A DNA stretch of 64,000 bases from Planctomycetota bacterium (lineage in GTDB: Bacteria; Planctomycetota; Planctomycetia; Pirellulales; Lacipirellulaceae): assembly GCA_029259945.1 (NCBI GenBank), contig JAJDEF010000020.1, positions 124,001 through 188,000 of the forward strand, in the 5' to 3' direction. Positions 1 to 10,465 of the stretch are shown piece by piece. A program made the translations under genes and the position numbers. The notes under the pieces are model-generated. The model made no database searches and was not told the origin of the DNA. It worked only from the letters and a program-made list of their open reading frames with translations. Numbering within the stretch: the stretch's first letter is position 1; each line of letters begins with the position of its first letter.

Positions 1-196
1 AACCGAGGCGAGCAGAGGATGTTCCGTAAAAACGAACGGAGAATACTTTCGCAGGGATTACTGAACTCGGCGTCCCCATCTATCAGGCTTTCCTCTTACC
101 TTTCCTGAAACCCTTTTTTCTGGCATCATCCTGTCATCGATTATCGTAGATAGCCGTACTTAAATTTTTTGTATTCACATTAGGACTCTCGCTGTT
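1..196. other. upstream region, no gene seen
   Basis: There is no convincing coding sequence before the antiporter. The stretch probably holds its promoter and the end of an upstream intergenic region. I see no tRNA and no strong terminator. Confidence 0.4.
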
Positions 197-1966
197 TTGA
201 ATCACCCCGACTGGTATCTAGCCCTGACCGTTGGATTACTTTTGGGAGCTGCGCTACTCGCAGGACTCGTGGCGCGAATGCTCCATTTGCCTCGCGTCAC
301 GGCCTATCTTCTTGTTGGTCTGGCCCTGGGCCCACACACTCCACTGCTGGAATTTTTCGAATGGGCCGCCGAGCAGATCGGCTATTCAATCTCTCTTGCC
401 GGAATTCACATCTCTGAAGAGCACCTGACGCACCTTGAGCCGGTCGGCAACTTTGCCATTGCTTTGGTTCTATTTAACATGGGCTGTCACTTTCCGCTCT
501 CCAGCTTCCGGCGAATCGTCAAACGGTTGCTGCCCATGTCGCTGGGCGAAGTCGCAACCACCATGGTTCTAGTGACCGGCGGTTTGTGTCTCCTTGGCAT
601 GTGGCAAACCGACTCGTGGCTGAGTTGGCAAGTCGCGGTGCTTTTCGGAGCGCTAGCCATTGCAACAGCCCCAGCCACCACCGTACTGGTTCTGAAAGAA
701 AACCGTAGCGAAGGTCCACTCACCGAGTTCACTACGGGATTAGTGGGACTGAACAATTTAGCTTCGATCGTTCTCTTTGAATTGCTGTTTGTTCTCGTCC
801 ACGCCACACGCGGCGCTGATATCTCGATTGGCGCAGAATATCTCGAACTCACACGCAACCTGGCGGTCGCAGTTTTGCTCGGATTGGTAGCCGGACTGGC
901 GGTGAGTTTTTTCTGTGGGATTTTACTATCATCACGGTGGCTTGTACTACTCATCGCGGTGATCTGCCCACTCATGGCCGCATGCGAGCTGCTACACGTC
1001 CCCTACTTGCTTACTTTTTTAACGATGGGCATCACCGTTGCCTCGACATCCGACTTGGCCGAAGACATCAGCGAAGCGCTCGACCGACTCACGGGGTTAT
1101 TATGCGTGGTGTTTTTTGTCATCCACGGCGCAGCGATGGATCTCAACAAGCTCTGGGCTGCCGGCGCTGTTGGGGTGGCGTACATCACCTTGCGTTGCGC
1201 AGGAAAGTATTTCGGTGTCTTCTTCACCGCCAATGCCCACCGCGATGGCCCGCAGGTGAAACGATGGTTGGGCTCCGCTTTGCTTTCGCAAGCCGGGGCA
1301 GCCATCGCCCTTTCGGCCATTGCTGTAGAGCGCGACCAAGTGCTCGGAAAGCAATTGCAAGATATTATCCTGGGTACCATTGTGTTCTTTGAAATTGTTG
1401 GGCCCATCCTGGTTCGTCTCGCGGTGCTACGCGCTGGCGAAGTACCCGTGGCTTCAGCCATTTTACACACCACCAATTCGCCGATCGAGCAATTGCGCAG
1501 CATGGCCTATCGCATCATGCAATCACTGGGAATCAATCCGCTGCATGGCAGCTCTGCCGATCAAATCGATGTCAGCCGAGTGACTCGACGAAACGTCAAA
1601 CCTCTCTTAGCCAGCGCCCATTTCGACCAAGTGCTAGATCACATTGAGCATAGCCACGATAATACTTACCCGGTGGTCAACGACACGGGCGAGCTGATCG
1701 GTATTATCCGTTACCCCGATGTACGCGATGTCTTATTCGAGCCATCACTCAACGCGCTCGTCACTGCGGAAGACTTGGCGGTAACAGCCCATAAATTGCT
1801 CCGGCAAGAGGATACACTCAGCGAAGCTTGGCAATTGCTTAAAGATGGCCACGACGACTGTGTTCCTGTGGTCACTTCGAAAACGCAACCTCAATACATT
1901 GGGGTCGTTCGACGACGCGATCTGCTACGCCTACTAAGCCACAATGCCAGGAATGGGGAATCCTGA
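197..1966 (+). CDS. cation:proton antiporter (CPA2/KefB-like) with C-terminal CBS pair
   Basis: This is a predicted inner-membrane Na+ or K+/H+ exchanger of the CPA2 family. The first ~420 residues are a run of hydrophobic helices, starting LALTVGLLLGAALLAGLVARM and including the AIATAPATTVLVL segment that resembles the ion-binding helix of this family. The last ~130 residues look like two CBS domains (YPVVNDTGELIGIIRYPDV and CVPVVTSKTQPQYIGVVRR), which in related transporters bind nucleotides and gate transport. The TrkA-N domain of classic KefB is absent. The start is a TTG with no clear Shine-Dalgarno; no better in-frame ATG lies near the first helix. The gene converges on the spermidine-synthase-like gene with an 18-bp gap. 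The transported ion cannot be told from the sequence. Confidence 0.85.
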   Translation: MNHPDWYLALTVGLLLGAALLAGLVARMLHLPRVTAYLLVGLALGPHTPLLEFFEWAAEQIGYSISLAGIHISEEHLTHLEPVGNFAIALVLFNMGCHFPLSSFRRIVKRLLPMSLGEVATTMVLVTGGLCLLGMWQTDSWLSWQVAVLFGALAIATAPATTVLVLKENRSEGPLTEFTTGLVGLNNLASIVLFELLFVLVHATRGADISIGAEYLELTRNLAVAVLLGLVAGLAVSFFCGILLSSRWLVLLIAVICPLMAACELLHVPYLLTFLTMGITVASTSDLAEDISEALDRLTGLLCVVFFVIHGAAMDLNKLWAAGAVGVAYITLRCAGKYFGVFFTANAHRDGPQVKRWLGSALLSQAGAAIALSAIAVERDQVLGKQLQDIILGTIVFFEIVGPILVRLAVLRAGEVPVASAILHTTNSPIEQLRSMAYRIMQSLGINPLHGSSADQIDVSRVTRRNVKPLLASAHFDQVLDHIEHSHDNTYPVVNDTGELIGIIRYPDVRDVLFEPSLNALVTAEDLAVTAHKLLRQEDTLSEAWQLLKDGHDDCVPVVTSKTQPQYIGVVRRRDLLRLLSHNARNGES

Positions 1967-1984
1967 CCATTCATAAAGAATGGA

Positions 1985-4111
1985 TCAGTCTTTCGTCGCC
2001 CCTGTCTGTCGCAGCGAGCCGATAATATTACTAAAGCTGTCCGTCCATAGCGGAAGCTCTTCTTCTGATCCAAACGATCGAGCGGTCGGCACCTCGGCAA
2101 CAAACGATTCCAGCAGTTCAAGCTTTCGTGATACCACCGCCCATTCACAATACCCGCTGCCATTCCCCAAGACCATATGAGTGGGGACGTGCTGGTAAGC
2201 CAGTTGAAAATACTGACACAAACCGGCCACCACAGGCAGCAAATCGATGTGACGATTGCTGATATGAATTGCCAATACACCGTTGTCGTTGAGATGCCCA
2301 AGATAAATTTCCATCGCCTCCACCGTAATCAGGTGAGCAGGGACGGCATCGCCACTAAAGGCGTCGAGAACCAAAACGTCAAACGACTGAGGGGCTTCTC
2401 TCTCTAACGCAATACGGGCGTCTCCTAAAATCACGTCCGACTGAGACGGCAAGTCTGAGAGATAACTAAAGTACTGCTGGGCAATATCCACCACATCAGG
2501 ATTGATTTCGTAGAAGCGGTAATAGTCGTCCTTTTTTCCATACGCCGCTAATGTTCCGGCACCCAAGCCGATGACCCCCACACGCAGCGAGCGGTCCTTA
2601 CCCATCCCACGCAAGAGCTGGCCTACGGCTGTCTCTTCGGCGTAGTAGGTCGTCGGCACGCGCCGCAGCCCTTCGTCCAACCACTGCGATCCATGCTGAA
2701 TACGACCATGAAGCAATTCACGCAATCTGCGCGTTGGCTGTCCCTCTTCGACAATCTCTCGATCTTGGACGGTAAGCACTCCATAAAAGTTTCGCGTCGC
2801 GGCAACCGCCGAGCTAGAAACGCTTCCAAATTGTCCCCATGCGATGGCCAGTAACCCAACGTAGCCAAGCACATAAGGGGCGACTCGACGCTTTTTCGAT
2901 TGCGGCTCGACGACGGGCAGTTCTGGCTTCGCCGCCACGTACATTCCAAGCAAATAGGCAACCAAGAGACCGACATTCATCTCCAAAAAACTGCTAAAAA
3001 GTTGTGGGCAAATAATACTGACAAGCATTCCGCCTACAGCTCCGCCGCCGGCGCAATACTGATAAAACATCGTCAAGTGTTTTTTGTCGGGCCGTCGACG
3101 AACAAGCTCTCCGTGGCAAACCATACAGGCCATTAGCAACAGAGCAAAGAATACGCTCACCTCAAGCACCACCGGCAGTGTCTCGCCGACTCGCGAAACG
3201 ATTGTCGCTAGAAAAACTGCGACGATCAAACCCCGACCGCACCAATATCGACTATACCAACGCGGATTGTCAAAACAGATAATAAACGAGAGTAAGTACA
3301 ACGACAAAGGAATGACCCATAGCAACGGCATCACAGCCACATCCTGGCAGACATGATTGGTAGTGGCCAATAACATGGCAGAGCCATAAGCAGCAAACAG
3401 AAGCCATCCAATTCGTTGACCCACCGTAGGTACCGCAGTCGATGTCGCATCCGTCTCGACTGGCAGTTCTGCATCTGACGACTTGCCTGCGCGAACCATA
3501 AGCTGCCAAGCAAGCCAACCTGAAAGCAGCGTAAACGCGATAAACACCAACGACCACAACTGCCCCTGCCCCGCGGTGGTGAAGGCGGGCTCAAAGATAA
3601 AGGGGTAGGTCAACAGCCCCAACATCGAAGCCGTGTTCGACAATGCATACAAACGATAGGGCGACTTGCTGCGAAATGACTGCCCAAACCATGCCTGCAG
3701 CAACGGCCCACTCGAGGCCAATAGAAAATAGGGCAAACCGACGCTCGTTGCCAAAATGCCCAAGATCCGAAACGTCGGCCACGATCCATCTACTGGTTTC
3801 CACTCGGCAGACGGACTGATAGGCAATACGCTGAGCGCTAATACGATCAGTAGCAAGTGAACTGCCCCTTGCCATCTCGGCGTCAAACGACTGACACTCC
3901 CGTGGGCATAAGCATAGCCTGCAAACAACGCGGTCTGAAAAAACAGCATGCAGGTCGTCCAGACTGCAGGACTCCCGCCAAACCAAGGGAGAATTATCTT
4001 GCTGATCACTGGCTGAACTTGAAATACCAAGAACGCGCTCACAAAAATCGCCGTGGCAAAACACCAAGCAAGCCCGAGCTGCCTGGGTCGGTGTGATACT
4101 TCTCCCGCCAT
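1985..4111 (-). CDS. membrane-fused spermidine-synthase-like protein
   Basis: The N-terminal ~430 residues are polytopic (about ten hydrophobic helices, MFS-like). The C-terminal ~220 residues are a Rossmann-type spermidine synthase domain with VGVIGLGAGTLAAYG as the nucleotide/SAM-binding loop, the acidic FYEINPDVVDIA strand and LDAFSGDAVPAHL, typical of fused MFS/spermidine synthase proteins. Polyamine synthesis has not been shown for most members of this fused family, so the substrate is unknown. I start at the ATG at 4111, which has AAAGGA about eight bases upstream; the ORF track begins one codon earlier at a TTG. It reads away from the HlyD gene, so the 250-bp gap between them is probably a divergent promoter region. 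Confidence 0.8.
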   Translation of the reverse strand: MAGEVSHRPRQLGLAWCFATAIFVSAFLVFQVQPVISKIILPWFGGSPAVWTTCMLFFQTALFAGYAYAHGSVSRLTPRWQGAVHLLLIVLALSVLPISPSAEWKPVDGSWPTFRILGILATSVGLPYFLLASSGPLLQAWFGQSFRSKSPYRLYALSNTASMLGLLTYPFIFEPAFTTAGQGQLWSLVFIAFTLLSGWLAWQLMVRAGKSSDAELPVETDATSTAVPTVGQRIGWLLFAAYGSAMLLATTNHVCQDVAVMPLLWVIPLSLYLLSFIICFDNPRWYSRYWCGRGLIVAVFLATIVSRVGETLPVVLEVSVFFALLLMACMVCHGELVRRRPDKKHLTMFYQYCAGGGAVGGMLVSIICPQLFSSFLEMNVGLLVAYLLGMYVAAKPELPVVEPQSKKRRVAPYVLGYVGLLAIAWGQFGSVSSSAVAATRNFYGVLTVQDREIVEEGQPTRRLRELLHGRIQHGSQWLDEGLRRVPTTYYAEETAVGQLLRGMGKDRSLRVGVIGLGAGTLAAYGKKDDYYRFYEINPDVVDIAQQYFSYLSDLPSQSDVILGDARIALEREAPQSFDVLVLDAFSGDAVPAHLITVEAMEIYLGHLNDNGVLAIHISNRHIDLLPVVAGLCQYFQLAYQHVPTHMVLGNGSGYCEWAVVSRKLELLESFVAEVPTARSFGSEEELPLWTDSFSNIIGSLRQTGATKD

Positions 4112-4367
4112 CAAACATTTCCTTTATTCTTCGCACCGTTTCCCTAACCAATCACCCCCTCACGCCATTTCCTAGGCGAGCCGAGAACACCGACAATGAT
4201 AGCTCACAAACAAGTGCAAAGGCCTAACGGACAATGCAATCCGCCTAGTCGTTACAGATGTCATTTCGTCCACGGACGCGACAAACGCTCACTCCGCACT
4301 TGTAAGCTTTGTCGCTAAAGCATCTACTAGAAACACTAAAACGAATTGGTAACTGGAGCCGAAGACC
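4112..4367. promoter_or_regulatory. divergent intergenic region
   Basis: A 256-bp gap between two genes that point away from each other, so promoters for both must lie here or very close. I could not pick a convincing -35/-10 pair. Confidence 0.35.
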
Positions 4368-5498
4368 GTGTTCAAACGCATTCTCCCCGTTGTCGTCGCC
4401 CTGCTCGCGCTGACCGCGGTGTTGGTCTTTAGTCAGCTACGCATCTCGCCGCGCAAGGTTTCTGGGTTTATCGAGGCAGATGAGATTCGAATCGGCTCTC
4501 GGATCGGTGGTCGGGTTGCAGAGGTGCTCACCGAAGAGGGGGCACGCGTAAAAAAGGGGCAAGTACTCGTCAAGCTCGAACCATTTGACCTACTCCAACT
4601 TGAGCAAGAAGCCGTGGGAGCCCTTGCTGCCAGCCAAGCAGACCTAGACAGACTCAACGCAGGTTTTCGGCCTGAAGAAGTGCTGCAGGCAAAAGCTCGT
4701 TACGACCAGTTTACGGCTCGGTTCGAGCTACTTGCTAACGGGCCACGCAAGGAAGAGACAAACGCTGCCCGTGGCAGAAAGGATTCTGCCACGGCAGAGT
4801 TCACACTTGCAGAGCAGCATCATGTCCGAGCGAGCAATCTCCTACGCAACAAAGCCATCTCTCGGCAAGAGTTTGAGGCTGTCGAACAGAGACTGAAATC
4901 TGCGAGTTCTTTGCTTGTTGTGCGGGCAAACGAATTGGAACTTTTGGAATCTGGAACACGAAAAGAAAAGCTCGCCGAAGCTCAGGCAAAACTTCAAGAG
5001 GCCAAGGCCGCATGGGATCTGAAAAAAGCCGGCTATCGAACGGAAGAAATCCAGCAGGCCATTGCAGCCCGAGATTCGGCCAAGGCCGCATTAGACGCCA
5101 TCAAAGAACGGCTCAAAGAGCTTGCGATTCGGAGTCCGGTTGTGGGAGTTGTGGAAGCACTCGAATTGCAACGCGGCGACCTTGTTTCGGCAGGAGCCCC
5201 GGTCCTTTCTCTCATGGACGCCAGCCATCTCTGGGTACGAGCCTATGTACCCGAAAATGAACTGGGGTTAACGATCGACCAAGTGCTATTTTTGAGCGTC
5301 GATAGCTTTCCCAACGAACGCTTCAGCGGGAAGCTAAGTTACATCGCAAGACAAGGTGAATTTACCCCCAGTAACGTACAAACTCCCGAAGAACGCTCCA
5401 AGCAAGTCTTTCGCATCAAGGTGAACATTACCGAAGGACTCGATCGCTTGCGCCCCGGGATGGCGGCAGATGTTTGGCTCGATGAAAATGCTAAATAA
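4368..5498 (+). CDS. HlyD-family membrane fusion protein (periplasmic adaptor)
   Basis: Periplasmic adaptor that would link the inner-membrane ABC exporter encoded next to an outer-membrane channel. It starts with one membrane anchor (VVVALLALTAVLVFSQL). The two lipoyl halves are visible as GRVAEVLTEEGARVKKGQVLVKL near residue 50 and IRSPVVGVVEALELQRGDLVSAGAPV near 255. Between them lies a long alpha-helical hairpin rich in A, E, K and R. That hairpin contains four spaced copies of a G-x-R-x-E-E/K motif (GFRPEE, GPRKEE, GTRKEK, GYRTEE). The GTG start has GGAG about nine bases upstream. The closest described relatives are YhiI/YbhG-type adaptors. It is followed after 13 bases by the ABC protein, so the two are almost certainly one operon. 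Confidence 0.88.
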   Translation: MFKRILPVVVALLALTAVLVFSQLRISPRKVSGFIEADEIRIGSRIGGRVAEVLTEEGARVKKGQVLVKLEPFDLLQLEQEAVGALAASQADLDRLNAGFRPEEVLQAKARYDQFTARFELLANGPRKEETNAARGRKDSATAEFTLAEQHHVRASNLLRNKAISRQEFEAVEQRLKSASSLLVVRANELELLESGTRKEKLAEAQAKLQEAKAAWDLKKAGYRTEEIQQAIAARDSAKAALDAIKERLKELAIRSPVVGVVEALELQRGDLVSAGAPVLSLMDASHLWVRAYVPENELGLTIDQVLFLSVDSFPNERFSGKLSYIARQGEFTPSNVQTPEERSKQVFRIKVNITEGLDRLRPGMAADVWLDENAK

Positions 5499-5511
5499 GG
5501 GGAGCCGCAAT

Positions 5512-7719
5512 ATGGGCCAGCCTGTGATTCAAGTGCGGGATATCTCGCGCCAATTTGGCGATTTAGTTGCGGTAAAGGATGTAACCTTTGACGTAGAGAA
5601 GGCCTCCATCTTCGGTCTGCTAGGGCCAAACGGAAGCGGTAAGTCGACCATCATTCGGATGCTGCTCGGAATTCTTCCTCCGTCCGCCGGTGAGGCAAAC
5701 GTATTTGGCTACGACGTGAAACGCGATTCCGAACTGATAAAACGTCGCGTCGGATATATGTCGCAGAGCTTCAGCCTCTATGGTGACCTTACGGTACGCG
5801 AGAATATCAACTTTTACGGTCGCATCTACGGCCTGGAGTCGTCACGACTCGAAAGACGAACTGAAGAAGTTCTTGAGCTGACCTCGCTATGCGACCGTAT
5901 CGACCAATTTGCACACACTCTCTCTGGTGGCTGGAAACAACGTCTTGCTCTAGCCTGTTCTCTGATACACGAACCAGACCTCCTGTTTCTCGACGAGCCG
6001 ACTGCAGGCATTGACCCCGTTGCACGGCGACAACTCTGGGATCTACTGTTTGAGTTATCTGGTCGTGGAGTAACGCTCTTTGTCACGACACACTATATGG
6101 ATGAGGCAGAACGCTGTACCGACGTTGGATACATCTATCTTTCACGATTGCTGGTCCAGGGTAAGCCTGATGAACTCAAGGCACTTCCTGAAGTAACGCC
6201 CGAAGGAACACGACGTTGTGAGATGCGAGTTTCTTCGCCGAGTTCTCGCCTTGCCTCTCTTCGCGAACACAAAGGAGTCCTTGATGCCACACTCTTTGGA
6301 GAAACAATTCACCTGCTACTCGCACCGGAATTTTCCGATGCTTCCTTGCTCGAAGAAATGCAGCTCGACCCCGAGCAAACTGAATTGCGAGAAATCGCCC
6401 CGTCACTAGAAGACGTCTTTGTCGCGCTAACCACTGAGGCCGAACGAGAAAAGGCCGAGGGGAGAGAGCCCGCCCAGCATTTACTGCAAACGCACGCTGC
6501 CCCACTAGCCGAAAAACCCACTATTACTCCAAAGAAAACCAGTCCCGCCAAGCCACCCGCAATTGGAAAATCAACGGATGGCTTTCTCGCCGTGCTCACC
6601 AAAGAATTCGCCCATGTGCGTCGCCAACCATCGACCCTAGTTTTTGCCTTGCTCGTACCCCTAATCCAAACGATTATCTTCGGATTTGCTCTGGACACTC
6701 AGATTGAGAACATTCCGATGGTGGTCTTTGACCAGGACGGGAGACATCAGGCCAGAGAACTGACCGACGCCTACGTCAACACTCGACGTTTTACGATTGC
6801 GTCACGGGTATTTGATGAAGATTCGTTTCGCCGAGCGATGACCTCCGGCAAAGCCAAGGTGGGACTACGAATCCCTCCGAACTACACCGACCGAATGATC
6901 CGAGGCGAACAGGTCGCCGTGCAAATGCTCATCGACGGAAGCGATTCACAAGTTGCGACCACCGCCCTCAATACGGCTCAGCTACTCGGGCTAAACCTGT
7001 CGGTCGGCATTGCCCGCGCCCGGGGCGAAGCGATGCAGATTGCTCCAGCCCGCGACCTGCGAGGTCGAGGAGTCTTACCGATCGAGATTCGTTCTCGGTT
7101 ACTTTATAATCCTGACCTCGATAGCTCTCATTTCTTCGTTCCAGGACTTGTGGGAATTATCCTGCAGCTCGTCACCGTGTTTCTCACGTCGTTTGCAGTG
7201 GTCCGTGAACGGGAACTCGGCACACTTGAGCAACTCTTTGTGACGCCCGTTGGCCGAACTGGCCTTCTTCTCGGCAAGCTCGTTCCGTATGCTCTGCTTG
7301 GTTTTTTTGAGACCTTGATTGTTCTCATCGCAATGGTCTACGTGTTTGGCGTGCCTATTAACGGGAGCATTCCACTCCTTCTTTCCTTGACCATGCTGTT
7401 CATGGTTTGCTCGCTGGGCCTCGGGTTGCTGGTCTCAACAATTTCTAAGACACAGCTCGAAGCACTTCAGTTTGCCTTCATGATCATGCTGCCGTCTGTT
7501 TTGCTCTCTGGATTCATGTTTCCCAGAAGCGAAATGCCGCTGCCAATTTATCTTGCGTCCTTTGCCATTCCCGTCACTTACTTCATCGAAATCCTCCGTG
7601 GTGTTGTGCTTCGCGGTGCTGACCTATTTGACCTGATTAACCCAGTACTTGGGCTTGTCATCAGCATTGTCATCATCCTGGGCCTTAGCATCACCCGGTT
7701 CCGAAAACAGTTAGCGTAA
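5512..7719 (+). CDS. ABC exporter, fused ATPase and ABC-2 permease
   Basis: A fused exporter of ~735 residues. The N-terminal nucleotide-binding domain has Walker A (GPNGSGKST), signature (LSGGWKQR), Walker B with D-loop (LLFLDEPTAGIDP) and the switch histidine (VTTHYMDE). After a proline/lysine-rich linker (~350-375) comes an ABC-2 permease half: a first helix near ALLVPLIQTIIFGFALD, a large extracytoplasmic loop and about five helices at the C-terminus. I place the start at the ATG at 5512, preceded by AAGGGGAG. The track's start at 5470 lies inside the HlyD coding end and would overlap by 29 bases. In YhiH/RbbA-like systems two ATPase domains and often a second permease gene occur; here one NBD and one permease half are fused, so the active form is probably a homodimer. 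The substrate is unknown. Confidence 0.85.
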   Translation: MGQPVIQVRDISRQFGDLVAVKDVTFDVEKASIFGLLGPNGSGKSTIIRMLLGILPPSAGEANVFGYDVKRDSELIKRRVGYMSQSFSLYGDLTVRENINFYGRIYGLESSRLERRTEEVLELTSLCDRIDQFAHTLSGGWKQRLALACSLIHEPDLLFLDEPTAGIDPVARRQLWDLLFELSGRGVTLFVTTHYMDEAERCTDVGYIYLSRLLVQGKPDELKALPEVTPEGTRRCEMRVSSPSSRLASLREHKGVLDATLFGETIHLLLAPEFSDASLLEEMQLDPEQTELREIAPSLEDVFVALTTEAEREKAEGREPAQHLLQTHAAPLAEKPTITPKKTSPAKPPAIGKSTDGFLAVLTKEFAHVRRQPSTLVFALLVPLIQTIIFGFALDTQIENIPMVVFDQDGRHQARELTDAYVNTRRFTIASRVFDEDSFRRAMTSGKAKVGLRIPPNYTDRMIRGEQVAVQMLIDGSDSQVATTALNTAQLLGLNLSVGIARARGEAMQIAPARDLRGRGVLPIEIRSRLLYNPDLDSSHFFVPGLVGIILQLVTVFLTSFAVVRERELGTLEQLFVTPVGRTGLLLGKLVPYALLGFFETLIVLIAMVYVFGVPINGSIPLLLSLTMLFMVCSLGLGLLVSTISKTQLEALQFAFMIMLPSVLLSGFMFPRSEMPLPIYLASFAIPVTYFIEILRGVVLRGADLFDLINPVLGLVISIVIILGLSITRFRKQLA

Positions 7720-7814
7720 AAATCATCTCCCCCTTCGCCGTTGACCTCCCCTACCCACCGGCGCTATACTCGCCGCTCTTGTTGGACGCTACGAACAAAA
7801 GGCTTGGTTAAATA

Positions 7815-9002
7815 ATGAAAATCCACGAATTTCAAGCAAAAGACCTACTACGCAAAGCCCGCATCGCGGTGCCCGAGAGCATCGTTGCCCGCTCGTCTGA
7901 GGAGGCTTCGGCCGCGTTCAAGCAGCTGGGTGGCCCGATTGCCGTGGTAAAAGCTCAGATTCATGCGGGTGGTCGCGGTAAGGGAACGATCAAAACCAAC
8001 CCCGATCAACATGGTGTGCAGCTGGTCAAATCGGCTGACGAAGCTGCCACCGTGGCCGGCAATCTGCTCGGCAACGATTTAGTCACCATTCAAACGGGGC
8101 CTAAAGGGCACACCGTCCAGCAGGTACTCGTTGAGGCGGGCTGCGATATCGCTCGCGAGCTATACCTGGGCATCGTCATCGACCGAGCTTGCGGCTTGCC
8201 CGTGCTTATGGTTTCGAGCGAAGGGGGCGTCAACATCGAAGATGTTGCGGCCAACACCCCCGAGCTGATCTACAAAGAAGCTTTCGATCCCGATGCCGGC
8301 TTGCAGTCGTATCAAGTACGCAAGCTTTGCCATCGACTAAATATCACCGGCAAAAGCGTCCGTTCGGCGGATGCGTTTATGCGTTCGATGTGCCGACTGT
8401 TTGTCGAACTCGATTGCAGCTTGGCCGAGATCAACCCGCTGGTGGTTACCGGCGAAGGCGAACTCATCGCACTCGACGCCAAAATTGGCTTTGATGACAA
8501 CGCTTTGTTTCGACACAAAAACATCGGCGAGCTTCGGGATCTCGGCGAAGAAGACCCCGCAGAGGTACGTGCCGGTGAAGCGGGACTTAGCTACGTACAA
8601 CTAGATGGCAGCATTGGTTGTTTGGTCAACGGGGCAGGACTGGCAATGAGCACGATGGATTTAATCAAGCTGCATGGTGGCGAACCAGCGAATTTTCTCG
8701 ATGTGGGCGGAAGTGCCCAAGTCGAACAAGTCACCGAAGCCTTCCGCATCTTGCTCGACGACAAGAACGTGAAGGCCGTTTTGGTCAACATTTTCGGTGG
8801 CATCATGCGGTGTACAACCATCGCCAATGCGATTGTTGAATCTTATAAGCAAGTAAAATTCAATGTGCCACTGGTGGTGCGACTAGAAGGTACCGAAGTC
8901 GAGCAGGGTCGCAAAATCCTTGCCGAAAGCGATATCGATATCATTACCGCTGAAGGGCTAACCGACGCCGCAAACAAAGTCGTCGCTGCCGCCGCAGGCT
9001 AA
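7815..9002 (+). CDS. sucC: succinyl-CoA synthetase, beta subunit
   Basis: Makes ATP or GTP from succinyl-CoA in the TCA cycle together with SucD. At 395 residues it has the normal length of the family. It begins with the ATP-grasp fold ([29 protein letters not shown]) and ends with the CoA-ligase domain, where [16 protein letters not shown] lies at the nucleotide-proximal loop. The acidic metal-binding stretch LAEINPLVV is present. It lies 59 bp upstream of sucD in the usual sucCD operon order. I cannot decide ATP versus GTP use. Confidence 0.97.
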   Translation: MKIHEFQAKDLLRKARIAVPESIVARSSEEASAAFKQLGGPIAVVKAQIHAGGRGKGTIKTNPDQHGVQLVKSADEAATVAGNLLGNDLVTIQTGPKGHTVQQVLVEAGCDIARELYLGIVIDRACGLPVLMVSSEGGVNIEDVAANTPELIYKEAFDPDAGLQSYQVRKLCHRLNITGKSVRSADAFMRSMCRLFVELDCSLAEINPLVVTGEGELIALDAKIGFDDNALFRHKNIGELRDLGEEDPAEVRAGEAGLSYVQLDGSIGCLVNGAGLAMSTMDLIKLHGGEPANFLDVGGSAQVEQVTEAFRILLDDKNVKAVLVNIFGGIMRCTTIANAIVESYKQVKFNVPLVVRLEGTEVEQGRKILAESDIDIITAEGLTDAANKVVAAAAG

Positions 9003-9061
9003 GCCATCGCTTATCCAACACAATAAAAAGACAGACCGCTGAAAGCTAAAGGCACTTATTT

Positions 9062-9940
9062 ATGAGCATTCTAATCAATAAATCGACCCGTGTTGTTTGC
9101 CAGGGAATCACCGGCCGCGCGGGCGAGTTTCATAGCAAGAATTGTCTCGACTATGGCACAAAGATTCTGGCGGGAGTGACGCCCGGCAAAGGCGGGCAGG
9201 AAGTGCTTGGCGTGCCGGTTTACGACACGGTGATCGAAGCCGTTGAAAAGCAAGGGGTGGATGCAAGCATGATCTTCGTCCCGCCCGCTTTCACGGCGGA
9301 CGCCATTTTGGAATCGGTTGATGCCGGCATCAAAACTGTGGTGGCGATTACCGAAGGCGTACCGGTACTCGACATGGTTCGCGTTTACAACGCGATTCAG
9401 GGGCGCGACGTCAATCTCATCGGACCCAACTGTCCAGGCGTAATTACTTCGGATGAATGCAAAATTGGTATTATGCCAGGTTACATTCACAAAAAGGGTG
9501 GCGTGGGGGTCATGAGCCGTAGTGGTACTCTCACCTATGAGGCCGTGTGGCAACTTTCTGAAGTGGGCCTTGGCCAGTCGACTTGCGTCGGCCTCGGTGG
9601 CGACCCGATCGTCGGCTCTTCGTTCATTGATTTGCTGAAGATGTATCAGGAAGACGACCAAACCGAAGCAATCATGATGATTGGCGAGATCGGCGGAACG
9701 GCGGAAGAAGAAGCCGCAGCCTTTGTCAAAGAAAACGTCACCAAGCCTGTTGCTGCGTTCATCGCAGGCCGTACTGCCCCTCCAGGAAAACGGATGGGCC
9801 ACGCCGGCGCAATTATCTCCGGTGGCAAAGGAACTGCGGCAGAAAAAATTGCGGCCCTAGAAGATGCCGGTATCGAGGTCGCACAAAGCCCCGCAGATAT
9901 GGGAACGGCAATTCAGCGAGCCATTGCAAAGGCGGGCTAA
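9062..9940 (+). CDS. sucD: succinyl-CoA synthetase, alpha subunit
   Basis: The alpha subunit binds CoA and carries the phosphohistidine. The N-terminal CoA-binding Rossmann fold ([18 protein letters not shown]) and the C-terminal ligase domain are complete at 292 residues. The active-site histidine is H247 in [18 protein letters not shown]. The sequence IGPNCPGVI is typical of the family. The stop codon is followed within nine bases by the left-end hairpin of an IS200-like element, which may now act as the transcript end. Confidence 0.97.
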   Translation: MSILINKSTRVVCQGITGRAGEFHSKNCLDYGTKILAGVTPGKGGQEVLGVPVYDTVIEAVEKQGVDASMIFVPPAFTADAILESVDAGIKTVVAITEGVPVLDMVRVYNAIQGRDVNLIGPNCPGVITSDECKIGIMPGYIHKKGGVGVMSRSGTLTYEAVWQLSEVGLGQSTCVGLGGDPIVGSSFIDLLKMYQEDDQTEAIMMIGEIGGTAEEEAAAFVKENVTKPVAAFIAGRTAPPGKRMGHAGAIISGGKGTAAEKIAALEDAGIEVAQSPADMGTAIQRAIAKAG

Positions 9941-9948
9941 CTAAACTA

Positions 9949-9968
9949 CCACCCGCTAAAGCAGGTGG
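9949..9968. repeat. IS left-end hairpin 1
   Basis: CCACC-C-GC / TAAA loop / GC-A-GGTGG, nearly perfect, nine bases after the sucD stop. It may also terminate the sucCD transcript. Confidence 0.7.
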
Positions 9969-9990
9969 GTTTGAAAGTTTCGTAAGCTCC

Positions 9991-10002
9991 GGACTAAAGT
10001 CC
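9991..10002. repeat. IS left-end hairpin 2
   Basis: GGAC / TAAA / GTCC, a perfect four-pair stem just beyond the transposase stop codon, with the same loop as the other three hairpins. Confidence 0.65.
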
Positions 10003-10007
10003 TTCAC

Positions 10008-10451
10008 TTACGAGGAGGTTACCTGAAATTTATCGTCACCATCACTCGGCTCCGTACCGTCTTGGCCGCGAATGTACTCGGCTATCGCCTCGTCAGTCAC
10101 GTTGCCGCTTGACGCCACGAAGTAGCCACGCGCCCAAAGATGTCGGCCCCAATACTGTTTTTGAATGTGTTTGAACTCCATCATCAACTTCCTCGAACTC
10201 TTACCCTTGATATACTGCATGATTTTACTCGGCGACAGGGTTGGCGGACTCGAAAGCAGCACATGCACGTGATCCCCAGAGACCGAGCCTTGTAAAATCT
10301 TGATCTCGTTCGCCAGGCAAACCTCTCGAACCAGATCGCGGACACGAATCCCGACCTCACCAGTCAACACCTTACGCCGGTACTTGGTCACCCAAACAAA
10401 GTGATATTTGATGTCATAACGACTGTGCGAGCCTGTTCGATAGCTTTCCAT
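10008..10451 (-). CDS. tnpA: IS200/IS605-family transposase TnpA (Y1 HUH)
   Basis: A small single-strand DNA transposase of 147 residues, the family's usual length. The HUH metal motif is H61-V-H63 in SGDHVHVLLSSPP, and the catalytic tyrosine is probably Y126 in DEAIAEYIRGQ. The N-terminus YDIKYHFVWVTKYRRKVL is typical of the IS200 group. The reading frame is intact, so the element may still be active. The C-terminus after the catalytic helix (DGTEPSDGDDKFQVTSS) is short and polar. REP-associated RAYT proteins are similar in sequence, but the duplicated hairpins at both ends fit an autonomous element better. Confidence 0.93.
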   Translation of the reverse strand: MESYRTGSHSRYDIKYHFVWVTKYRRKVLTGEVGIRVRDLVREVCLANEIKILQGSVSGDHVHVLLSSPPTLSPSKIMQYIKGKSSRKLMMEFKHIQKQYWGRHLWARGYFVASSGNVTDEAIAEYIRGQDGTEPSDGDDKFQVTSS

Positions 10452-10465
10452 TCCTCCAGTATAAT

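Noticed and set aside
9071-9802. 243-aa minus-strand ORF over sucD
   Set aside because: Antisense shadow; sucD is unmistakable.
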